Positions 43,708 through 54,644 of a stretch of 64,000 bases of DNA are shown here, piece after piece. The stretch is from Brachypterus glaber. Its lineage: Eukaryota; Arthropoda; Insecta; Coleoptera; Kateretidae. The notes beneath the pieces were generated by a model, which was not told the DNA's origin, searched no databases, and saw nothing but the letters and a program-made list of their open reading frames with translations. The first letter of the stretch is position 1; every line of letters begins with the position of its first letter. The translations under genes were made by a program, and so were the position numbers. The stretch lies in the NCBI GenBank assembly GCA_958510825.1, contig OY294051.1, positions 32,925,667 to 32,989,666 on the forward strand, given 5' to 3'.

Positions 43708-44024
43708 TGCCAGAGTTATAAGAGAATTTTTTTTAACAGCGATATTTTTATCTGGCGCGTGTCAAACTGTTCGTCCAATTTCAACGTATTTTTATCGAGT
43801 CCACGTGGACTGATTCTAGCCAGTTAACGTTCGACCCTATCCAATGTAGCAATAAATATTTACTGGACCGGCTTTAATTTGTCTTATTTGTATTCTGTGC
43901 ATCGAGCTACATAAGATAAATACGTACCTATTTAAAATAATAAAATTTAATTATGTCTCTGTCTTACATTAATGTGTTTTAAATGTAAAAAATCTACTAT
44001 TATAATAAATGTGACACCGACTAT
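43708..44024 (-). repeat. Dispersed repeat, copy B (reverse of 28118-28476)
   Basis: TGCCAGAGTTATAAGAGAAT to GTGACACCGACTATA is the reverse complement of the copy at 28118-28476. Shared landmarks include GAGTCCACGTGGACT, AGTTAACGTTCGACCCTATC and GTGCATCGAGCTA. Confidence 0.8.
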
Positions 44025-44029
44025 ATGTA

Positions 44030-44745
44030 GATGACGAATAAGTTGCCCACAGTGTTCCTTTGATCATTATTGTATTTTCCCAGTTCATATACTTAATTCA
44101 TTTATGTTTGTGGTGACCAAAAGGACGAATAAAGTATATTAACCCAGAAAATCGCAAATAGCGGTTAAAGATAAATATAAGATAAATATTTTGGTGATAT
44201 TATTTATTTATTAATCAGACGGGTAAAAACCCAATATAATTCCTTATGAATTATTATTTATTTATTTATTATTTATTTTATTTATCGTATGGCAAATGAA
44301 TTATTCATATGTGCATATGAAAATTTCTTTTTGTAAAGACAATTAAAACAAAATGAAAAATAATTTTCTAATTTTTGAAAAATTTAACAAATTTGAAAGT
44401 AAACGTTCAGCTGCGAAGAAAACAATACAAAATACATCTCGAAAACTTATAAAACAACAGTACAAAAAAAGATTGGCTCATAGTGAGAGGATTTTGGATA
44501 CCTCCAAGGTCAAGTTCACCGGGTGTCGTCACTTTATGTTTCATTGTTGTAAGTTTTATCGTGGTCGACGCACACTGGGGAAGATATTATAATGTTCAGG
44601 CCAAGTTACTAAATTACACGTTTTTTTTTAACGACTCAGTGTCTCACAGCTTGGGAAAGTTTAAAGTTTGATCAGCAAATGTATTTTTTATGCGTATAGT
44701 AAATTACCTCGAACATTTTTACATCGAGACCCAAAACCTTGCGGA
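44030..44745. other. Unrecognised sequence
   Basis: The frames at 44353-44592 (Lys-rich start, 79 codons) and 44483-44671 (62 codons) overlap each other on the plus strand and resemble nothing known to me. Confidence 0.35.
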
Positions 44746-44749
44746 CATT

Positions 44750-44900
44750 CAGGCCTATTCACATGTACCATTGAAATCTATTCAATATTGACAAAAATTA
44801 CAATCCCATGCAGTTTTAATACAGTTGACTTAAATGACCTCGCAATTTTCGTCAATATTGCCACAAATCTCAATATCAATGGTACATGTGAATAGGCCTG
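44750..44900. mobile_element. TIR element with CAGGCCTATTCACATGTACC ends
   Basis: CAGGCCTATTCACATGTACC then ATTGA at 44750 pairs exactly with TCAAT then GGTACATGTGAATAGGCCTG ending at 44900. ATT flanks it on both sides. 151 bp with inner GTCAATATTG. No transposase. Confidence 0.8.
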
Positions 44901-45006
44901 ATTACCTAACTTGCATTTCTTTGTACGCAGTTGTTAAAATTTTACAATTAATGTTCATCTTTGAGTTAATACACTGTCTTTAATAATAAAATATATAATA
45001 AAAATA

Positions 45007-45597
45007 CAGTAGAGTCTCGATATAGTGAACTATCCACTGCAATGAACACAAAAATATTAAAGTATTAACATTAACTTAATATTACATTACATTACATGTT
45101 TGTTTACATTACATTACATGTTTGTTTAACCTCGTACTATTCTACTTAATTAAGTATCCCCTAAGTCCAGGACTTGTGTGGGCTAGTAGTAGAGGGAACC
45201 ACCGGCTTATACTGACTTTCGAACCAGTTTCTAGGGAGTGTCCGTTTCACTTATCGCCACTTCGCCAAATTTCAATTATTAATTAACTGAAAAAGGCAAA
45301 TCGGCGCCAGTGAGAATCGAACTCACGATAGTAGACTTGCTATGCATACGCGCTAGCCACTACGCTATGCCTCCTATGTACTTGTAGTTTGTACATTTTA
45401 GGACTCAAACGCAAGATTTGTGTAATTTTACCGAAGTTTCGAAGGCATATGCTGCAGCTCTTCTTCAGGGCTGTAATTTAATATAACCATATTAACAATA
45501 ATTTGCTTACTTGTTATCAAATAAAAAAAGTCATCAATTTGAGGTTAGATAACTTATCAAAATTCCAAAATTATTTCATTCTATCGAGACTTTACTG
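45007..45597. mobile_element. Pogo/Tigger-type miniature element hosting a SINE
   Basis: CAGTAGAGTCTCGATA at 45007 is mirrored by TATCGAGACTTTACTG ending 45597, with TA on both sides. CAGT.GAGTCTCGAT ends and a TA target fit the pogo/Tigger group. The interior is AT-rich and holds the inserted SINE (about 45080-45378). No transposase remains. Confidence 0.75.
45080..45378 (-). mobile_element. tRNA-derived SINE
   Basis: Read on the minus strand, the head (45374-45303) looks like a tRNA: GGAGGCATAGCGTAGTGGC includes a good A box, and GTGAG TTCGATT CTCAC gives an intact T arm with B box. The acceptor pairs only partly (5 of 7), and no sound anticodon stem forms. About 200 bases of unrelated body follow, then a tail of TAATG repeats interrupted by AAACAAACA. 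This is the layout of a tRNA-derived SINE, transcribed by RNA polymerase III. It lies inside the TIR element at 45007-45597. Confidence 0.8.
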
Positions 45598-45599
45598 TA

Positions 45600-47640
45600 C
45601 TCATTTTAATATGTTTTTCTTATGATTCCACATTATACAATAAATATTAGCTTAATAATTTTGGCTAAACGTTGATTTACCCAACAATTTATGGATAAAA
45701 CTAACTAAGAATTTAACTAATTAAATGTCAGATTTGTCAGGTTGTATTTCATTGGTTACATTAGTTAGTTTAGTGTTAATTATTGGGTAAACTAACCTTT
45801 AGTAAATAATAACATCTTTCGATTTTTTATCAATGGACTGCCGTCTATTTAGATTAGATAAAGAGAGAAGTTCTACAGAAAGAGATAAAAGTATAATTAT
45901 TATTGTTTTAAAATAAAATTATGCATATTTTAGGTAAAAATAACATTTTAGGTTATATTTTATTTTAATTTTTATAACACAGCTATGTGTACAGTAGGTC
46001 TAAAGTTTCCTAGGGAACTTATGGCCCACTCCTTAATTTGACAGTCATTGATAATACCCCGTGGTGTGTGAAGATTTTGTACTTGTTTTTGTGTTTAATA
46101 AGCTGTTTTATGAAATCTTTAATAATTTTGCACATCATGCATATTTTTTGTTGCACTGTGAGAAAATCCAAATATAATATTTTCAGGGAATTTTCTTTTT
46201 GGGTTGGTATTGAAGACCTAAATTTATGTTGCCTAACGTATTGTACTGCTGTCCATTGTAGTTACAAATTTTGGCCTCGCATTTGGTTATTTTCGTCACT
46301 GTGCAAGGCTTTGTTTGACCAGACCCATTATTGTTAAATACACCATGTGTTATGTAATTTTTATGGCCTTCTCTTTTTCAAGCAGTTTTTATTAGTTTTT
46401 TTTGAGTTTTTCAAGCTGGTTTTTTTCTTTGTCTGCCCAAAAATCGCTGTGGGATATTATGAATAGTTTGGATTACTTCATCAATTATAATTGATGATTG
46501 ATTATGGAATTATTGTAGAAAAAAGAATTTTAAATTATGAAATCCAGAAAAAGAGTCATGATCATGACAAATTATCAAACTTTGTATAACCACATGTTAA
46601 GTACTTTTAAAAATCAAATGTTTTGCTTGCTTAAAATGTACAGAAATAATCAATTTGATAAACAGCATAGGTATCATATCAAAGTTAAAAAGATATCATC
46701 AACCCAAATAAACAAACAAAAAGTTGAAATCCATTTCTAAAAGAGCCTACTAAAAAAACATTCTTAAAAAAGACAAGATGTTTTAACTTGGAAAAACAGG
46801 AAAGGATACTTAATTTAAAGAAGATAATTTCAGACTAACCATGAAAAAATCACTAATAAACCAAAATTATTCAGAACAAACCTTTCAAAATGTTACAAAT
46901 ATTTTGAAAAATGTGTATTTTTGACACTGGAAATATATCTGACTGTATTCATTTGTAAATACTTCTGTAGAGCTTGTAAAATATCTCATAAACATTCAAA
47001 CCTGAGTGAGCATTAACATAACTTCACCCTGCCCCATCTTAAAAATATCCCTTTTATCAAAATTTAATGACGAGTCACTAAATTTTAATAATAATAATAA
47101 TAAAATGGTTCTGGGGGCAGGTTGGAGATTTTAATACGCACACAAGGCTTAACATTCGGAGACATTGTACCAGCTATTACATTTTTCTTTATTTAGGATA
47201 AGTACCTTGTTATAACTTTTTACCGCTGACAATTTTTATATTATATTTTTAATTAAACAATATTCTGAAAAGGTCGATAACTTTAACCATCGTGAGTTGT
47301 AATTTTATTTCCGCATTTTTCTAAGAATTATAATTCTAAGTTTAGTTTTCAGGGTTATTTGCACTAGTGTCAATTGCGGTCATATTTAAAGACAAGAAAG
47401 CATTTTTTGATTTTATATGAAATCAAAGACAGTAGCTACCTATATTATTTTGTTAGGAGAAAAGCCGAAATTTTACGTAATGATCTCCCTCAAGTTCAAG
47501 GACAAAAGAACGATGAAGTTGATAACGTATCTTCAGGGGAAAAAATCATTAATGACGTCATAATCTTTTGCCTTATTAGATTAGACTATTTATTGTTGCT
47601 TAAACATTTGGTTTGGTGTAAAAAATTATACAAAAGTCAA
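45600..47640. other. AT-rich stretch, no recognised gene
   Basis: Frames at 46038-46337 (99 codons), 46537-46740 (67) and 47374-47757 (127) have no recognised similarity. The last overlaps a dispersed motif at 47649-47668 and so is probably repeat-derived. Confidence 0.4.
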
Positions 47641-47644
47641 TATA

Positions 47645-47900
47645 AGGGAAAGTTCAAGTATTACGTAAAGCAAATTTTGATAATTTCAGACCCCCTCCCC
47701 CCCGGAACTATGGTCTATTTTTTCAAGCAAGATAGTAAATTCAAAATCGCACAGTAAATATTTTTATAACAGGTTTGAACAGTATATGTTTGTGTTTAGA
47801 ATATAGTTATGTTTTATAAAATAAACTACGCAGTATATTCGCACATCCAATATTCGAATCTGTTTTAAAAATATTCAAGGTGCGATTTTTAATTTACTAT
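47645..47900. repeat. Half-element with GTTCAAGTATTACGTAA end
   Basis: AAAGTTCAAGTATTACGTAA at 47649-47668 followed by CAAATTTTGATAATTTCAGA and a C-rich patch. The same end sequence occurs at both termini of 51121-51356 and at 62825-62849. A partner end is not evident here. Confidence 0.5.
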
Positions 47901-49085
47901 CTGGCTTGAATAAACAGACCATAGTTGAGTAGTTGTGCTTGTTTGAAAATGTGTCATGAAGCAAAAAGTTTTTTTGAATTTTAATGTTTCGTAAATATAA
48001 ATGGATGAAAGAGGTAAAATACCCAACTTAATAAAATCGGATGGTAAAGTAGTCATTATAGCTAAGGCCCGCAACAACTTTAACACACTTCTCAATTATG
48101 TATTAAAAACGTTTAGAAAACTTTTTACAAGAAAAGTTAATTATTTTCTACTTTTTGAATTATTCAATTTGTTAATAGTATCGCGTAAACTAAAATTGGT
48201 GCAAGTTTGAAATAATTGCAAACAATTTTACATAAAACTAGGTTGATATTTCGAATTTAATAAATTATATTGCTACTAATTGTATCAAATGTGTGTAAAC
48301 GTGCTAATAAAATAATTTCAAACAAGCCGTGAATATATGTAATGCTTCGCATTTCATAGTATACTCTTCACAGTGGGTAGTATGTTGCGTTTTGTCTCGA
48401 AACCCTCCCCAAAATAGAACTTCTTTGAACTCGAGGGCGTAATTTATTATTTTTTACACTATAACTTTTTGTCAATGGACTTTTTTTAAGGTTTGGTTAG
48501 ATTATTTCAAATCAAAGTTATATTACTATTACTATTATTATTATTATTATTATTATTGAACTTTTCATTTTATTTTTTAAATATTTTTTGCCAAATAAGA
48601 GCTCCCAAATAAGCCACTTCGAGTAGCCCTTATTTGGCGCTTAGCTCATTTTGTTTTAGTTAAATCATTTTAATATTATTAAATAAAAATAAATTCAGTC
48701 CGATCTGATACATTCTTAAAATGTTTGTCTACCGTTTGACTCACATTTATGGTAGATATTCGTAAATTTTAGTATTAGGGACAACTTTGGCGGATTTTCG
48801 ACACGGGTTAGAATATTTTGATTATTTTGAAATTTGGCACATAATTTTGTGTGCTCAAAAGAGAAAGAAAATAGATTCCAAGTGCTTTAAATTTTTCACT
48901 TATACAAAAATTACAGACAATTTTCAACAATTTTTCAATGATTTATGGTTAATTTTACAAATTTTAGAGGCCCAATTAGGAACCTTACGATAAGTTTGAT
49001 TTCATAATTTCATAATTTCAGAATTTTCTAGTTACACCTAAATCATTTAGGCTAAATAAAAATTTTAAGATAATAAAAAAACATA
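47900..49085. other. AT-rich stretch, nothing recognised
   Basis: A short ATT microsatellite lies at about 48525-48556. No gene is seen. Confidence 0.45.
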
Positions 49086-49093
49086 ATGGGGTA

Positions 49094-49498
49094 CACGGGT
49101 AGCCTTAAACAAAGTTAGATTGAAAGTCAAACCACACCGGTTTTTTTTATTTTACGTTGTTTTTGGGACAGTTCCAAACAGTTTTTGTCAAAACTTTAAA
49201 TCGCTCCAAAATAAAACGACCGTAATTTTGGACATTAACAAAGTAGGCGTGTGAATGATCGTGATTATATTGAGTATCATGGGTAGTACCTATGCTATAG
49301 GGTGTGTCATAGAAAAAACTCCGTATTGTGATGTCAGAAAAAACTTGAAGAAGAAGAAGAATCACTTTTTTTAAAAACGGTTCGGGAGCAATTTCAGTTT
49401 TTGTCAAAAACTGTTTGGAAATGTCCCAAAAACAACCTAAAATAAAAAAATTCGGGGTGGTTTGACTTTCCATTTAACTTTGTTTAAGGCTACCCGTG
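49094..49498. mobile_element. TIR element with GGTA target duplication
   Basis: CACGGGTAGCCTTAAACAAA at 49094 pairs with TTTGTTTAAGGCTACCCGTG ending 49498. GGTA flanks it on both sides. The arms extend about 130 bp (GTTTTTGGGACAGTTCCAAA against TTTGGAAATGTCCCAAAAAC). No transposase; the frame at 49147-49473 follows the right arm. Confidence 0.8.
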
Positions 49499-49584
49499 GG
49501 TACGGATAAGTTATCCGGGATAACTTTAGACTTTAAAATTGTAAAGTTCATGCCGTAATTGTAAACTAAATTTTAAAACAAAAC

Positions 49585-49843
49585 TTTCAACGAACTAATA
49601 ACTCTTCTCTCTAGAATACGCATACCGTTAACATAAAGTATCGCCAACATCTCGGTATGTTTGTAAACAAATAACAGGTATATTCAGGCCTGAACAATAA
49701 AAATAACTAGTAACTGTTATTGTTGTTTCTGTTAGAACAAAGCTGTGCGAGTAAGACAGACGAATGTATATGTTGGCTACGATTTTGTCAGTTTTTACGA
49801 ATGAAATACCTATTCTAGAGAGAAGAGTTAAGGTTCGTTGAAA
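49585..49843. mobile_element. TIR element with TTTCAACGAAC ends
   Basis: TTTCAACGAACTAATAACTC then TTCTCTCTAGAATA on the left pairs with TATTCTAGAGAGAAGAGTTA then AGGTTCGTTGAAA on the right. The interior includes CAGGCCTGAACAATAAAAAT. 259 bp, non-coding. Confidence 0.75.
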
Positions 49844-49849
49844 TTTTTA

Positions 49850-51115
49850 TATCAAATTTATAGGGTAAACCTAAAAATTGTCGACAGGCGGACGGATTTT
49901 TTTGAAGTTGTTCAGAAATCTACAAAAAAAAACATTGATATATAGGTAAACAATTTTAATCTAAGTTTTTTGAGGATTTTGAAAATTTTAAAAATATCGT
50001 ATTCTACTCTTCTAGCACTTATTGCTGTGAAGAGCATAATAATTTCAAATAAATTAATTGAAAGGGAACTCGATATTTCATTCACTCGTGCGTTTTGCAA
50101 AACTTATATTGTTCTAAAGTTACAAATGTAACATTAACGTAAGAGTGAAATTTGTGTAAAATACATATTGTAGAAATAGTAGTTAAACAATGCTTTAACG
50201 ATATCTAAAATAGGCGTAAAAGTCTGGCGTAGGAGTACTTTCTCAACAAATTGACAAATTCTATATTTCATATATGAAATTACACATACACTGTAAAAAA
50301 AGATAGAGTCTATAAAAATGTGTTGATTACACTATAAAAAAGATCACTGCCCCCCTGGCGCCGCCTTACCAAATAAAAAATTGAAAAATATTGCAGTTTT
50401 TGTTGTGTGATATTCACATTATATCTCATCCCGTTCAAAAGTTATGAGGGTTGTACCATTTAGAAGAATAACCCTGTATATAAACAACGCGTAACACATA
50501 AGATAAAAAAAATCATAAAAAAATTTAATAGTGTAAATTTCAATTTATAAAACATTTGTTGTATAGTTTATTATTGTTGCGAAAATATATACAGAAGGCG
50601 TTGATTGTGTAGCATATTGTATTATTATTTTTATGAGTCATTTGTTATAAATAATAATAACGTGTACACAATGAAAATGTGACAATTTAGAGTTACAATG
50701 GACGTTTTAACAATGAAAAAATGCTGGTTACCAACTGATAGTATAGGCAGAATTTTTTTCAATAAATTCGTTTTTACTAGGGTCACTTGATCTAATGAAT
50801 CTATCATTACAGGTAAAAAAATGAAAAACTTAAGCTTTATTTTAACATTTTTAATGATTGTCAATAAATAAGAACACATATCTAGTTAATAAAACTCAAA
50901 TTTTAAGGCTTCTTTACGATTATTTCTTCTAGATAATATATACCAATCAAAATTAGGGATTTTTTTAAACCGACAAATCACAAACGTGTTACACCGATTA
51001 ACCCCAATTGTTTTTAATAGTTAGCCAAGCTAACTATTGGTAAAATTGAACGGCGAACAAAGCAAAGCTAGCTTTAAATTAATGTTTAAATAAAATCTGT
51101 ATATTTAAAATGATC
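49850..51115. other. AT-rich stretch, nothing firm
   Basis: One TACAGGGT-type end (ACCCTGTATA, near 50471-50480) is present without a clear partner. Frames here (62 and 82 codons) are unrecognised. Confidence 0.4.
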
Positions 51116-51120
51116 TTAAT

Positions 51121-51356
51121 GGAACGTTCAAGTATTACGTAATGCAAATTGTACCAAAATTCATACACTTTATACCCCGTTTCTCGCGTTTTTAAATGTT
51201 GTACAGATTTTATGTTTTGGCTACCCCCCCCCCTAATGGGGGGAGTGTTAGGGGGTAGCCAAAATATAAATTCTACAGCCTTTAATAACGCGGGTACCGG
51301 GGTATGGAGTGTATGAATTTTGATACAATTTACATTACGTAATACTTGAACGTTCC
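51121..51356. mobile_element. TIR element with GGAACGTTCAAGTATTACGT ends
   Basis: GGAACGTTCAAGTATTACGT then AATGCAAATTG at 51121 pairs with the reverse complement ending 51356. An inner palindrome of GGCTACCCCCC and GGGGTAGCC lies in the middle. 236 bp. Single copies of the end occur at 47649 and 62829. Confidence 0.8.
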
Positions 51357-51949
51357 CTAACAAATTTCTCTAAAAAAAAATCCTCGATTAATGAATTTTC
51401 CCTCCTAAACCACAAGTAGTTAATTTTTTTCGAAAAGCCTAATAATTTAATATAAAAGATTGAGAAGAGGTCTTAAATTATTAACTCTCAAACATTTTCT
51501 AGGCAAAATTTTACAAAAAAAAATATATCCACAGTTTAACCGGCAAAACTTGCAAGTCTCGGGCTTTAACCTGTGATAAGTGACGTTAAATTCTTAGCTG
51601 TATTTACAGTTTTATAGTAAAAACATTGCATAAACATTACAAAAATAAAACAAGTCTATTAAATTCTAGTTTTTCGTAAAGCCAGTTAGTTTTTTATATA
51701 AGTAATAAATAACAAATGTTTTGGGAGTAAATATAGAAAAAACCCACTTGTTCGAATCAAAATATTGTCATGACGTTATTGTTGTGGCGTCAAGGTAAGA
51801 ATATTTTGGATGTGTTTTATAAATAACTCATTCAAGGATCGTTTTATATGTAAATTAGCAAAATTTCCAAATTTAAAAATACTCTCTACAAAATTTGTAA
51901 TATTTAATATAACCCTTGTAAATTTTGTTTTTACACTACAAAATATATA

Positions 51950-52165
51950 CAGTGCCGTCCAAAAGTCACCCCCCCCCCTTTTAACTTTTGAACGAGTTGA
52001 GATATTAACTTCAAATTTAGAATTCAACTTAAAATATCTTTTAGCATATATTTGATATTTTCAGCTATTAAAATGTGGGCAGGGGGGCATGGGGGTACAT
52101 TTTTTTTAATGGAAAGGGGGGTCGTGTGATACATCATTTTAAAGCTTATAAAATTCTCTATATCG
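51950..52165. repeat. Dispersed repeat with GTCCAAAAGTCACCCCC end
   Basis: TACAGTGCCGTCCAAAAGTC then ACCCCC and CTTTTGAACGAGTTGAGATAT matches 7240-7310. TACATCATTTTAAAGCTTAT then AAAATTCTCTAT matches 6004-6035. It is a mosaic of the two left-side repeats. Confidence 0.65.
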
Positions 52166-52179
52166 CTATCGGACGAAAA

Positions 52180-52257
52180 CTGTTTTTAGGGTTTTTACGG
52201 TTGCCAACCTCGCTCCCCGAGCTCGGGTGGCTATCTCCGTAACCGCCCTAAAAACAG
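52180..52257. repeat. CpG-rich hairpin
   Basis: CTGTTTTTAGGGTTTTTACG then GTTG pairs with TCCGTAACCGCCCTAAAAAC then AG. The loop CTCGCTCCCCGAGCTCGGGT is GC-rich. Confidence 0.65.
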
Positions 52258-52259
52258 TA

Positions 52260-53097
52260 TTTTTTTCCTCGTATCATAAATTACGATTTATAATATTGGT
52301 TATAAAATCGTGTTTAATCTAACGACTTTAGTAACATTTTACTTTTATTGGCAAGGTTTAAACTTTGAATATTATTTGATATTTTCGTAACTCGTCAATT
52401 GAAAAATTAACCATATTTCACAAGTAGTTGTGAATAACGTTTATTAACCGTGCGAACAAGGGGAAACGTGATCAGTTCTAATTAAATAAAAATGGATGGT
52501 ATAATATGAACCTGCAATATTCCCAGAATTACTAAAACATACAGAGTGATCCACCCAGGGCGAACCATTAATGCATAACAAATAGAAATACCAAATAATC
52601 AGTTACTTCTGGAAAAACCGGAACAGACATTTTCAGTACCAAAAAAGTAATAAAAGATAAAACTTTGCTTAAAGAAGCCTGTTCAGATTAAAAAGGTAAA
52701 ACAAACCAATAATTTTTTTTTCAACATGGGAACATCAAAAAAATTTGAAAACTAAATGTTTCTTTTTTTTTATTGAGTTATGACTCCAAGATGATGTAAT
52801 TACAATTGATCAATATTTTTATCATATTTAATAAACGATTTAGTTCATAATAAAATTACTCTATTAAAGTTGCCGTATCTTCTTTAAAGTTGTTAAGACA
52901 ATTTGCCGTATCTATCGTAACTTAAGAAGTTACGATAAAATGCTAATAATTACTAATTAACGAGATACCCCTATTTTGCCTTAGTAACGGTAAGTTAGGG
53001 CAATTGCCCTTAGTAATAGCTATGGAAAACAATCGGGACGTTTGCTGACAATTAAATCCAGTGCAATCTCTTATTATTTAAAATAATTTATTTTAAT
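52260..53097. other. AT-rich stretch, nothing recognised
   Basis: Short hairpin TATCGTAACTTAAGAAGTTA then CGATA at 52913-52937; otherwise no feature. Confidence 0.45.
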
Positions 53098-53490
53098 GGG
53101 GCTCTACAACTAGAATTATGAAACAAAAGACGTCTACCCTATCTCAATCTCATTTGTGCTACACTTTCCAGCCAACCAAATAAATACTGTTTTTTGTTTT
53201 TAATACAACAAATACAGTATTTTTTTGGTTGGCCGGAAGGTGTAGCACTGAGCGAACATAGCTAATGTGAATCTGTAGAATAAGATAATTCTACTAAAGT
53301 TTAGATGGCGCCAGTAATTTCTTTATTAAAAATAATATAGTTCGCCCGGCCAAGTAAATATTGTATTTGTTCAACAAAGAACAAATACAGAATTTGTTTG
53401 GTTGGGTGGAAGTGGGAGTGTATGTATGTCTTCTATCCTTTTTGGGTACAACTTTCGCCCCTGTCTAATCTAACGGGAGAAATCGCCATT
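53098..53490 (+). repeat. Dispersed repeat, copy 2 of about 393 bp
   Basis: Same orientation and order as 38320-38734. It lacks the GGCACGAACGAACGAA segment and a few bases near 53340. Hairpin arms around the AACAAATACAGTATTT core are conserved. Confidence 0.88.
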
Positions 53491-54129
53491 AGTATTTTTA
53501 TAACAAAAGAAGATCAGGGTACGTAAATCGATATAACATTCGCTAATAAACCTTTTTTTCTTCATTTTGTTTATGAATTTATAAGATAGGTCAAATCTCC
53601 TTAGTATTACAAGTTAAAAATAATAAAGTGGTAACTATAAAAAAAAAATTTCACTACTTAAAGCTAGTAGTAAATATTTTTTTATAGTTAACATACCATT
53701 ATTTGACATGTTTTTAGACTGTGAAATCAATTTTCTTCACCTATAGCAATAATAACTTTTTCTCTCCTAGCTAATTTTATAAACAATTGATTTCTGTCAC
53801 TTTAGATATTTCAGTTCTTTGTGCAATTTATACTAATTAAACCCAAGAAAATAGCTTGAAATAACTTTTTATTTATTAAATATAATTAATTATAATTATT
53901 ACCAATTAATGCAATCAATAATTAGCTAAATATTATGAAAAAACTTAAAAAAAGAAACTATGTTTTAAAACGTAAGTTAAAAGAATTTATTTAAGCAAAT
54001 GTCATTGATCAAGGCTACTTGATTTTTATGAAAATTTCAAGAAATATAATTTCTTTTAATAATTTATTTTATTATTTGAATACAAATAGTTAAATAGTGC
54101 TAGTAGTGAAAACTTATATATAAACTACG

Positions 54130-54225
54130 GTAGAGAAGACTATTATAGCCTCGCACTCTTAAATTCCTCGCTGCTATACAGCTCGGGATTTAATACGCTC
54201 GGCTATAAAAAATGTCTTCTCTACC
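54130..54225. repeat. CpG-containing hairpin
   Basis: GGTAGAGAAGACTATTATAG then CC pairs with GGCTATAAAAAATGTCTTCT then CTACC. Loop CTCGCTGCTATACAGCTCGG. Confidence 0.65.
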
Positions 54226-54544
54226 TTGGTATATAATTACTATTATTTTACCGAGTATTTTACTATTTAATTATCCAATAATTAACATTTTTATAACATT
54301 AACAACTAATATTAGTTATATTATAATAAGTATAACCTTTTATTTTTCTGATTCAAATCAAATTTGATTTTTTTTTTTGACTTGGAATATAATTTTTAGT
54401 GACTGAGAACATTGAAATTTAAAAACTGTTAATATCTCAAAATGGTCAAAATACAAGTTACCACTTCTGTGCTCAGCACGGCAGTGTGAATAGGGAACCT
54501 ATGGTCCAGATTTGAAGTCTTTAGCTCAAATTGTTCTCGATTTA

Positions 54545-54640
54545 TCGTGGTCACAAATTTCCTGGACAGACCGACAGACAGATTTTTTTTTACGAAAATC
54601 ATCTTTTTTGGAAATAAAACGTCGATAAACTTAAAAAGGC
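54545..54640. repeat. GACAGAC-type repeat module
   Basis: CACAAATTTCCTGGACAGAC then CGACAGACAGA, and 50 bases on AAATAAAACGTCGATAAAC. Matches 8925-9015 in order and spacing. Confidence 0.5.
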
Positions 54641-54644
54641 AATT

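Noticed and set aside
45303..45374. A functional tRNA gene on the minus strand
   Set aside because: The T arm and A/B boxes are good, but the acceptor stem has two mismatches, no proper anticodon stem forms, and a 200-base body with a repeat tail follows. A SINE explains it better.
47374..47757. 127-codon frame as a possible gene
   Set aside because: No recognised similarity. Its end overlaps a dispersed TIR end (AGTATTACGTAA), and no splice or promoter signal supports it.
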